A stretch of DNA of 64,000 nucleotides from T3Sed10-241 sp036796255 (GTDB lineage Bacteria; Bacteroidota; Bacteroidia; Flavobacteriales_D; Cryomorphaceae): NCBI GenBank assembly GCA_036796255.1, contig DAIRDH010000013.1, forward strand, positions 1 to 64,000, in the 5' to 3' direction. Positions within the stretch are counted from its first letter, which is position 1. Every line of letters starts with the position of its first letter. A program made the translations under genes and the position numbers. Below, in pieces: positions 9,617 to 21,600 of the stretch. Under the pieces are notes generated by a model, which saw nothing but the letters and a program-made list of their open reading frames with translations, ran no database searches and was not told where the DNA came from.

Positions 9617-12600
9617 TTATTTCGCCACTATGAACTTCTCGATGATTACTTCATGCTCGCTCGTGAGGCGGTACAGGTAGACCCCATTTGGTAGTGGTGA
9701 TCCATCAAAATCAGTTTGATATTGATGTCCTGCTACCACCATCTGGTTAAGCAAGGTGGCTATGCGTCGTCCGCTCAAGTCATAGACCTCCAGGGTAGCC
9801 TGTGCATCATAAGCTGCTGTAAAAGTGGCTTTTGATGGCCCTACAGTAGGATTGGGGAGTGCCTTAAGCGTTGAGCGCAAATCGAAGGCCTCGACACCCA
9901 TCATTGTTTCCGGGTCATTGGCTTCTGTTCCATCCCACTCTTCCACTTTTGACGGCCTTGAGGCGAGCTGTAGCTGAAGCACCTGTACCTCTTCTTCATC
10001 GCAATTGTGCAATGCCACTACACCATCAAGGTCATAACCGTCAGGCGTAGTGGTCAGGTCGTCATTGTTGACGATCTTCACGTACATGATGTAATCAAAA
10101 TCACCGGCATCGCTGATGTCTACAAAAGGTTCGCTCTTGCAAACAGTGGTGGCAAGATGGAAGTCTATGCCATCCTGACTTACATAAACATCCGCAAATT
10201 CAGGATACACGTTGCAACCGGGATTGCCGAAGCTGGTTTCAACAACTTCAAGATCGTAACCATCGAGGTTAAGAACTGCTCCACCAAACCCAAGGGTGAT
10301 AGAGCCTTCATAGCCCAGGGTCACAAATACCATGGCATCGGTGCGTTCTGGCTCTCCAAGCGCCTTGTTAGGATTGGTGCGGTTGCCAGGCAAAGCATTT
10401 CCATTCTTTCTGCTGCCTTGGACATAAGCTACAGACTCGGTGGCATAACAGTTGCCAGGCTCGGGAATCTCAAGTTGGGGAACGGGCTGACAACCATGCA
10501 TGGCCACGATTCCGTCCACATCGAATCCGTCACGGTTTCCGACCACTGGCGAGGCATCCACGAACTTAACCATGGTGAAGTACTCCCAGCCTCCGGTGGC
10601 AGCGTGCACGTCGAAGAAAGCTCCGTTGGTGCAGCTCTGGCCAAGGTAGACAAAGAGCGTCTCGTCGATATCATCAGCGTCATCAACGACTTGTTGCGAC
10701 ACGTAGACGTCGGCACGCTCGGTGTAATTCTGACAGTTGGCCTTGCCCCATGACGTTTCTACCACTTCGAGGTCATCTTGGCCTTCAACAGCTGTGGCTG
10801 CTTCTTCGAAGCCAATGATGAGCTTTCCGCCAAAACCGAGTGCTACAAAGTTGATGGTATCGTCGCGTTCAGGCTCGCCAAGGGCTTTGCTTGAATCGCG
10901 GCGTGCCAGGGCAACATTGCCGCTGCCGCGCTCATACACAAGAACCTCGTGGCCGTAGCAATTGTCATCGGTCTGCAGGCCGTCGATACAACCGCTGGCA
11001 AGGTCGGTGGGCTTCACGGTAATCGGAGCGCCATCGAGCAAAGTTGGGTATATCGCCAATGCATTGACGCTGCCTGTAGGTCCGTACTCCCTAAGCTCAT
11101 CAAAATTCCTCGAGCTGGTCATGATATTCCCATTTGCGGCAAGCGCCACTCCAGTGACTCTTGTAGGCATATTGCCTACCACTGCATTGGTATATGGATC
11201 GATAAGCTGTCCACCATTGTCGCGCGAGGCGTAGTACAGGGCACCGTTGGCTCCGTATACCAGATCGCCTCCATTCACGCTGGTCAGCACATCTCCGGGT
11301 AGTGGAGAAACGCTGCCCGTGATCACATCAACTGTGTACAGGCTATTGGTGGTCTCACTGCCCACGATCAGGTAACCCGCCGGGCTCATCACGGCCTGAG
11401 CTACATTTGACAAGCTTGTGGACAGGACCGTTGGACCACTGGTAATTCCAGTTGCCAGATCGTATGTCTCGAATGCACCATTGTTGCGGTTTACAATGTA
11501 GAGCTCGTATGTGGCTTCATTGAACCCGATATGGGCCTGGTAAGCAACGGTGGTGAGCAGGGTCAGGTTGGCATTTCCACCGCTTATTTCAACTCCATAG
11601 ATATCTGATGAAGACGAATTAATCGGTGAATCGGCCAGGTAGTAGCGGTAGTCTGTACAAGTGATTTGCGGGTATTCGCAAGAGCCGTCATCCTCATTGG
11701 CCTCAGGATCGAAGTTGGTGGCCGCAGGATCGGTACATCCAGGGACAACAGGCACTTCATCAACTTCACAAGTGCAGTCGAGGCTCCAGATACCAGCCTC
11801 GCCTGTGGTGACATCTACGCAGGCAGTGCCTGGTATGGACGTTCCATTAAAAACGCCTTCGCAATCGGCTTCACAGGCTTCGAGCTCCACCTGGGTGAAG
11901 AGCTGGGCACCGCAGTCGGGCACTTCCGTGAAAAAGGCTTCAATCATGAGATTGCCGGGTGCCTGCTGGAAGGAAACCGTCTGCGGACTATCGCCAATGG
12001 GGAAGTTAAAGCCATTTACCACGAGTGTACCTTCTGTGGGTGCATTGTTGTAGCTGAGCTCCACAGAAATGGTGTACAATCCTGTTTCAGGTTCGCAGCT
12101 TTCTGACACTTCAAATCCATTTACCGAAAGGGTACAGAAAGGAGTTGGTATGCATTCGCAACTCTCGTCATACGCCCCAATCACCCCATCTATGCTGCAG
12201 GTGCTGCCCTCAGTGGTATTTCCATTTGGAACACCTGCACAGTCCAGACAGGTAGTATTAAAGTTAGGATCATCCGGCAGTCGGCATACTTCGCATTCAT
12301 CGAACACACTGCTGCCTCCGAATATGTCGGCACAGTCTTGCTCGCAGGCTTGCAGTGTAATATCCGATGCGAACGTTGCAGCGCAGCTTTCTTCATTCTC
12401 GAAGTAAGCCGAAATATTCACCGGGCCTTCAGCCTGATTGAACATCACCGTTTGGGGGCTGCTTGTTACCGCGAAGGATGTGTTGTTGACGACAATGTCT
12501 CCACCTTCTGGTGCATTTACGTAAGTGAGCTCCACCGTGACGGTGTACAGACCTGTTTCAGGGTTGCAGGTTTCTGAAGCTTCTACGCTGGTTATGAATA

Positions 12601-15600
12601 GACCACACACCTCCTCAACAATGCAATTGCAATTCTCTCCATACACCCCTTCCTGGTCGCCAAGGGTGCAGGTAGTTCCTGGTGTGGCATTGCCATTGAG
12701 TACACCTTCGCAGTCGAGACAGGTGCTGTTGAAGTCTGGATCGTCGGGCAATCGGCATACGTTGCACTCATCGGGCACGCTGCTGCCACCGTATATGTCA
12801 GCACAGTCTTGCTCGCAGGCTTGCAGGGTAATTCCTGTCATGAGGAGCAGCCCGCATTCTGTATTTTCCGTAAAGGCGGCATTGAATGCAACGGGGCCTT
12901 CCGCGTATGTAAATTCAAAGCTCTGCGGACTTCCAGTGATCGGGAATGCTTCACCATTCACATTGATAAATCCTTCATCAGGAGCATTCTCATAGGCCAA
13001 TGTGAGGCTAGCAGTGTAGAGCCCTGTTTCCGGGTTACAAGTTTCGCTTACGGCAAATGACACAGCACTCATGCTGCAAATGGCCGGAACGCAACTTGGG
13101 TCTGAACCGATCACTCCCGATGCATTGGCTTGATTTCCGTCGCTATCGGTTACAGTTACCACGTAAGTTCCAGGTTCGGCGGTGAGCGTTTGACCCACAA
13201 AGCCATTGCTCCAGCTAAAGGTGTAGGGTTCAGCACCGCCTGAGGCATTTGCCGTAAGGCTACCATCCGCTTCACCGTCACAAAATGGCACTTCGGTGAT
13301 GCTCACGTCAAATGCTCCAATGAAAGCTTCAGCAAAATTATCGTTGTAGTTGAACTCAATTTCTGAAGCATTGGTGATCTCTCCGAGCAAAGTAGTGTTG
13401 TTGAGAACCACATTCCATGGAAGGCTGATGGCCTGGCTGCCACCTACTTCAACGGACACTGGCAAGGTTCCAATGGTCACTTCCACACCGGAGGCATTGA
13501 GGTATGAGAATACCACATCGGCATCCACATCGAGCTGTCCATTGTTGCCAATTATGGCATCGATGGTGATAGGCTGGCCTATGTTCGGAACCGCATCGCT
13601 GGGCTCAAACACCTCGAAAAAGAGGTTGGCCGCATCGCCCACCACGATGGCGCGGGTGGCCTCGTTGTTGAGCTCGTTGGTTTCTGCTATGGCATTTTCA
13701 GAATCGATTACTGCGCGAACAATATTTACTCCGGGCTCAGTTCCGCTCCAGGGCATGGTGAGGGTCAGGGTATTGTTGGTGCCTTGAAAAAGCCCAGGTA
13801 CGTTGGGTACCGTTTCAAAAGGCACTTCATTTATAAATACGGCAAGGTCCATAAAGTCGGCCACATTGCTGGCTCCCACGTTGTCGTAAGTAATATCGAA
13901 GAAGATATTCTCGCCAATGTCAGGGTTGAGCAGGGTTGGATTGATGTATTGCGATAGCACGCGCATGTCGGGCAGGGTGCTCACGAGTACTTCCACAACC
14001 AAGGCGTTGTTTTCTTCATCACATTCACTGTATTCATTGTCGGGATCGGCAGTCATGGTGAAGGTGTACACGCCAGGCTCATTGAAAAAGTAAGTGGTGG
14101 GAAGCACGGCCACATAAGGGCATCCGCAATTCTCACGTACATTGTTCACAGTAGCATTGCCAAGATCGGCAGTACCATCGATGCCGGGGCCACTCACTTC
14201 AAACTTCACATCTACCGACGAAGCCTTGTAAAGGTGCTCCGCCCTGAGGCCCACATTGAGGTTTACGATGGTATTCGGGGCGTAGGTCTTGTCCCAGAAG
14301 TTGAATCCGCATTTGCGAACAGCAGCAAACTCCCAGCACAAGGTGTTGGTATAGCTGTTGTTGTTGGGATTGGATTCGGTTATTGTTCCATCGGGATTTA
14401 CCGTTGCGGTGAGCTCAACGCCATCTTCTGATGGCACAGCAGGCTGGGTGGCTGTGAACTCTACAATTTCACCCACTCCAATATCATCCGGGTAAGTAGC
14501 TTCAAAACTGTCGCCGTTGCTGAGTTCAAATAGCAGGGTTACCGGTCCGGTGGCTGGGCCATTGCCCTGGTTGCGGACACGGGCTGTGTAGGTCGCATCG
14601 CCAGGTATGGGCAGATCAACCGGATCCACATCAAACTGCCCACACTTCTGAACGATAAGGTCAGGCAGGCATTGGTTCACATTGATGGTGTAGTTTCCTT
14701 CATTGTTGGCCTCGCTGATTTCAACCACTACCCCATCAGGGAATGGCGTGTCAAAGCGGGCGTTGACAGTATAGACACCGAGTTGATCCAGATTGTAATT
14801 TACAGGAATGTTGGTGCTCTGTGAGGGATTGAGGTTTGATACAGATCCCGTTTGGGTATTTTCCAACACTCCATCCAGGCGTACTTCAATTACATAATCG
14901 AAGGCGCCGGAAGGAACAAAACCTATATTGGTTGCTATGACACTGCTGAAGACCGGATCCTGACAAATGAAACGTGTCTGTACGTTGCCACCAAAGGTTG
15001 CTATATCGGGCAGTGGTGGGCGTACAATCACTTGATCGCAACCCGTATTGTTATTTTCATTGCTTTCGATCACGTCGTTGTCGGCATCGGCAGTACCGCA
15101 TATGGAATAGGTGCCGACGGCATCAAACTGAATGTCATTGAATGGTAGCACATAGCTTTCGCCTACCGCGAGTGGCGGCACCATGAGGCCCTCAATCACT
15201 GGCAAACCGCCAGTTTGGCTTACAGCCAGTCGCGATGCCACTGTCGTAGCTGCACATCCAGTATTGGTCACTGTGATGGTGCCGTCTACTGTCTCTCCCG
15301 GGAATATTTGAGTCGGAGCAAGATTGACAAAAGCACGGAGATCAGGCAAGCATATCGGCTCCGGTGGCTCCACAATTGTGAACTGTACCGTAAATGTGCC
15401 GGTAAGGGTGAAGTCAGTAATACTTCCTTCGTAGGTATAGGTACCCGCTGGAATGTTGCCAAGGAATATCGGAACATTGAAGTTGCCATTGCTATTGGTC
15501 AATCCGGTATACGTACTTCCAGAAAGCGGATTGGTGATGGTAACTGTAGCGCCTGCCACGCTGGGGTCGAGCAGCAGCACCGCAGTATCATCATACTCAG

Positions 15601-18600
15601 CCGATCCGGATACAGAAATCTGAGCGCTGTTGCTTCTGAACTGGCTGGGTGGATTGGCACCAGCAGTAATCACAATCTCGCCGGGCACTATGAAGTCACC
15701 ATTGATAAATGGCCTGATAGCGCGGTTATTTCCTTCATTCGTTTCCACAATAACATTGTTGACGTCCACGATCACCTCCATGGGGCACCACGCGGGCTCA
15801 TCGGGGGTAATGATGTCCCAGGTCAGGGTTAGACTAGAATTAGCGCCGATAAATGGCACGGTGATATCGGGGTAAACGATGTCAGGATCGAACTGATTGA
15901 CCAGCCTTACGGTAAAATTGGTTGCAGGCAAATCGCTGACATTTTGAATGTTGGCCGTAACCTCAAGTGGCGAATCAACATCAGGATTGAAGTTGTCAAA
16001 AGAGATATCGTTCGCAAAGATTTGCAAGTCGGGCTCGGTGAGCACATCCGGATAATCGAATGGACCGATTTCCGTCAGGCATCCCCCAAGTTGCACCTGA
16101 ACGCGGGTCGCATAATTGCTTCCAGGTATTAGTGGCACTATACTGCCCAAATACACTTTACCGTCCACCGTATTAAGGTCGTTCACATCGGCAGGTGTAA
16201 GGAGCACAACCCTGTCGTTCGGATTGTTGAATATGCCGTTATTTTCATAATCGAGCAATGCACGTGGGAAGCCAACTGGTGGCAGAGCACCTGTAGCATC
16301 GGTGTATACCACTGCGAAATTGTACGTTGTGGTTGGCGCTCCCACCTGTGGCGAAATAATGCTTGAAACAAACTCCCCCGTTCCGAGGAAGGTCAAAGTT
16401 TGCGCATCCGGATTGATATCAGCATCGGAATCATCGCAGTCGCCTCCCACAGCGGCATAGCCAGCGGGCTGCTCGCAGGCGGTTGTGGTTTCGTCATCCT
16501 GGCCGAACCCATCGCCGTCATTGTCGAGGTACCAGGTGGGTATCACGGCGATATCTGGATCGCCGCATGGCCCGCAATTGTTCCATTCCGGATCGGCTGG
16601 CCCACTGGGAAGGCATACGCCGCAATCATCAACCGGATAGGTCACGATTTCAACCTCCTCAGAGGTGGCACTGCAAGTCCCGGCAGTGGTTACGGTAACA
16701 CTGTAAGTTCCTGCGCCCACCTGGATGGATTGGGTGGTGGCTCCTGTGCTCCAGAGGTAGCTATCGCCAGCTGATGCTGTAAGTTGAACCACCTCGTCAA
16801 AGCATACTCCGCTGTCGCCTCCTACCGTGATTTCAGCGGTAGCACCAGGCACATTCACTGTAAAGTCACAAGTCAACGAGGTACCACAATTGTCGGCTGC
16901 GGTCCAGGTCACTGTGGTTTCACCACTGTTAAAGATCACCCCGTCAAGCGAGGTGCCAGTGCCTGTGGTGGCGCCAGACAACACATAGGTTGTAGGGCCT
17001 GGCACCATTTCAAAATTGTCAAGACTGATTTGCTCGCTTCCCGACCTCCAATCGGCAGCAATATTCAGTGTTTGCAAATCGGCGAGCACGGTTTTTATTT
17101 GCGCCTCGGTAGCAAGTGTTGCCGATCCGGATAGTCTCCATGTACCTGATTCCAGTGGCACATTAAATGATTGCCATGTTGAATTGGGCAACGGGATGGT
17201 AGCCGCAAGGGACAATCCTCCACCGATTATTCTCACATGGTCAACTGAGCTCAGGTTGGCCGTATTGCTAATGCGCAGGTCAAAATTGATTTCACCTCCG
17301 TAAAATCCTTCTTTGTCGCCAAGAAAAGCCGCTGGCGCACTGAACCAATCCGTGGTTCCCTGCCCGGGCTCATTGAAGCGGATGTACCCATCGGGATTGC
17401 CACCGGTTTCCAAATAGGTGATGCTGGCTGAAGGGTCGGAAGGCGAATGAACAGACCAGGATTCTGCATCCGTGTCGAAAGTGGAAATCAATTGACTCGC
17501 TGAACAGTTGAGGTCAATTACAGCATCCCAAGCGCTTCCTTCGTGCGCATAGCCGCAGTCAGCCGCATTGGGCTCAGGGCTTTGGTCCGCAGGACACTCA
17601 ATGGTCGAAAGCTCAACGCAGGGGTTAAGTCCCGTGGTTCCGCCCACGCACTCATCGCAATCATCTAAAAATGCAGACCCTCCTGGCACACCTGCACAAT
17701 CAAGGGCCGTACAGATACAATCAACTACTTCGCCTGGAGTGGCTCCGATGAGGCAAGGGTCACCATTTTCCAAATCTGCGAGCAGTGGACAGGGGTCGTC
17801 GTCATCGCAGATGCCGTCGCCATCACTATCTCCACCCGCGCTTGCGCAGGGGTCGATTGACTCATCAAGGAAGAGGGATTCGGTTACAACCTGACATCCA
17901 TTGGCATCGGTAACAGTGAATACATAAGTGCCTGTTTGCAATCCAGTGCGTGTCACATTGCCATCGGGGCTATTGCCTGATCCGGCAAATGTGCCATTTC
18001 TCGTAAAGAAGTAATTGTAATTGGCCACGCCTCCAAGTATGGTAAGCTGGATTACGCCATCGCTATTGCCCGAAGTGGCAATGGTCACGACTGAAGCACT
18101 GGCTGAGAGCACCGGCGGGTCAAGGAGGGTGATGGCATCGGCGGTGACCGTGGCTCCGGTTTGATCTGTGACGACCACGGTATAAGTTGCAGGACCGAGG
18201 TTGTTTTCAGTGCTCGAAAAACCACTGTTATTGACTATGCCTGTGCGGTCATATTGGTCATCGCTGGCGTCGAGTACGTAGCTGTATGGCGGCACTCCAT
18301 TGAAGGGCCTTACTCGAAGGCGGCCATTGACGTCACCATTGCAATTCACAGGGCTTACCACGGTAAATTCCAAGGTCATATTGACATAGTCATTCACTTG
18401 TCGCGTGGCCTGGGCAGCACATCCATTGGCATCGGTGAGATTGATGTTGTATACCCCTGCGCTGAGTCCTTCGAGAACGGTTGCTGGTAGGGCTTCGTCG
18501 ATTGTTCCTTCTACCGGGTTGGCATTGTCACGCGTGTACACGTAATCGAAGGGCGCAGTGCCACCGGTTAAATTTACCGTAAGGCTGGCCTCATCACCGC

Positions 18601-21600
18601 CTTCAGTTTGCACGGGATTGGAAAGGGTAAGGTTGGCGGTAAAGTTCGCTGGTTGCGTAAGGGTGATGCTGCCATTGGCTATGCCCTCGTCGCTGTCGGT
18701 AACCACGATGGTGTAATTGCCGGCAGGAAGATTGCTCTCGGTGGAGGTATCGCCAGATGAAACAATGATGCCATTGCGCACAAGGTTGGTGGTGTTGTTG
18801 GTCAGGGTGTAGCTGTAGGGCCCTGTTCCGCCGCTAAGGCTTATTTCCACCTCTCCGGTGCTTTCGCCAAAACAGGCAATGTCGAATCCATTCACTTCCG
18901 TGTTGGAGCTAAGGCTCACTTCAAATGTTGAAGTGCCGGGAACCGGCAGGGTGAATTCCGCGAGGTAGCGGTGTGCATAGTTATTTTCAATGTTGGTAAA
19001 GGCGCCACCTACATTCAGTGAGCCATTGGCAAAATGTAGCGCGTTGACAGTAGAAGACATTGCCGGCGCAAAATCGAACAAGAGCTCGGCAGTATTTTTA
19101 TCAATTAGTACAAGCCGAGGAGCGCTTTCGCCATCCAGAGTTGTAAAAGAGCCACCCGCGAAGAGGTAGTTCTGATCTATAAAAATGTCTTGCACAGTTC
19201 CATTAAGCTCAGGGTTCCATGCCGTGGCACTGCCATCAACAGGGCTCAGCGATGCCAGTCGTTGACGCGACTCACCGCCTATAATGGAAAAACTTCCTCC
19301 GGCGTAAAGCAAGCCGTCGCTGAAACTTATTGTATTTACCGTGCTATTGCTGCCGGGATTAAAGTCACTTAATGCTCCCGTCGCCAGATTTGCACTGGCC
19401 AAACGACCGCGGCTTGTTCCTCCTACAGTACTGAAGCTACCCCCAAAGTACAGTTGATCTCCAGCCACTTCGAGGCACTCGATGGTGCTATTGGGACTTG
19501 GATCGAAAGGAGAGAGTGCACCAGTTTCGACGTTTACCGCTCCCAAATGTTGCCGGGTTGTACCGCCAATGCTCGTAAAGGCCCCACCGATATAGAGCAA
19601 CCCGTCATGGTATCTCAGGGCATTCACCGTCCCAGAAACGTTGGGATTTAAATCCGTCAATGTAGCATCGATACGGGAGAAGGATGCCACCCTGTTACGG
19701 CTTTGATTGTTGACAGAATTAAAGGAACCGCCTATAAAGATTTGATCATCACTGAAGCCGATAGTATTCACCGTACTGTTGGGTGTAAACGAATAATTCA
19801 ATACTTCACTATCTACCAGATTAATAGCCGCGAAATATTGACGTGATTCAAACTTAGACAGGTTGAAATTTCCACCGACTATTAGGTTGGTGCCATCGCC
19901 GGAAATTACATCGACGGTATTGTCAAAAGTTGGGTTCCAATTATTCATAGTACCCGTGCTAAGATCAAAGGATACTGCCCGCAGACGTGACAAATCAGAA
20001 ACTGTCGTAAAATCACCCCCTGCATAAAGGGTGTCTGCATCTACATGCAATGACCAAGGTGTACCATTAAAGGTATGGCTAAGGTCAGTCAACAATCCTG
20101 TTTCCTTGTTGACTCCGGCCAATCTGGAGCGCACTTGACCATTAACGTTACCAAAAAAACCTCCGGCATAAAGCTCATCTTCATGGATAGCCAATGAATG
20201 CACAGTGCTATTGAAATTCGGTGTAAAATCAGCATCGAAAGCTTTTGCATCGAGGTCAAAGCGCGCCACCCTTCCAAATGATATATTCGAAACATTTCCA
20301 AAACTTCCGGCAAACAAGAGGCGTTCGGCGCCGGCATCTATGGCCAAAACATTAGAATTAAAGCCGGGATTCCATGGTTCAAGGGTCTCTGTATCGAGAT
20401 TGAATTGGGCGGCACGTCCGCGGCTTTCGTCATTTACAGAAGTAAAAGTCCCACCAAGATACATCTTATTGTCAGCAAAATCTATTGCCAATACTGTAGC
20501 GTTTACATTAAGCGCAAGGTCATCTAACTGATTATTAATCATATCAAATCGCGCAAAGTTCTGCCGCGATTGCCCTGCAAAAGTTGAAAAACTACCTCCG
20601 GCGTATAAGAAATCACCGTCCAGAGCGAGTACGTTCACCGTTCCGAAAGTATTTCCATCAACCAGATTAGCCAGTGTTCCACTTGGTGCATCGAAGGTGG
20701 CGATCCTCGAGGATATGTTTCGCTCATCGAAATAACTGAATTGCCCTCCCATTAAAATATCGTCATTGGAAATGGCAATGGTATTAACGTTGGAATTAGG
20801 AGCTGGATTCCAGGATGACAGCATTCCGGTTGTCCGTTCAATGGCGGCTGCATACGGCCTTGACTGGGCAGACACAGTTGTAAAACTTCCGCCTATATAA
20901 ATCCTCTCTTCAGTAAATGCAATGGTATTTACCGTACTATTTACATTCGGGTTTAATGGATTCAATGCCCCAGTCATGGCATTGATGGAGGCAAAGTTCG
21001 CTCTGGGACTTCCCGATACCGTGATCAAGCTGCCTCCAATAAAAAGTTCTTCCCCGTCAAGCGCCATAACATTTACGGAGAAGTTGATAAAACCCGCATC
21101 GAAAGGCTTTATGTCATACTCAGACGCTGCAATTTCAGCGAGCCGGCTCCGCGAACGCTCCTTGGCGTAGGTGAATGATCCACCTGCAAAGATGTCACCA
21201 TCAATGATTGCAATAGAATGGACTATTGACGAGAGATCAAAATCACGGGTACTGAGCGCACCAGTATTTTTATTAAGCTCAGCCATTCTATTTCTGGTTT
21301 CACTGTTGACGGTGGTAAAGGCTCCACCAATAATCAGATTATCGCCATCAATGGCCATTGACAGGACGGCTCCACCCCCTACTGCTGGTGAAAAAGCCAG
21401 CAAGGTACCTGTGGTGCCATTGAGCTTGGCCACTCCTGATCTGGTACTTCCGGCAATAGTTGAAAAAGAACCCCCAATTAAAATATCCGTTCCATCATTT
21501 AATATTGATGTGACGGAACCATTGACAGCACCTGCATTGAAAGCTGTAAGCCCACCTGTCGTGAGATTTAATGCCGCTATTGTTTGACTAGCAACCCCTC

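Noticed and set aside
10007..10753. 248-codon frame opposite the giant gene
   Set aside because: It is a shadow of the giant protein's coding bias; many similar plus-strand frames occur along 9617-24076.
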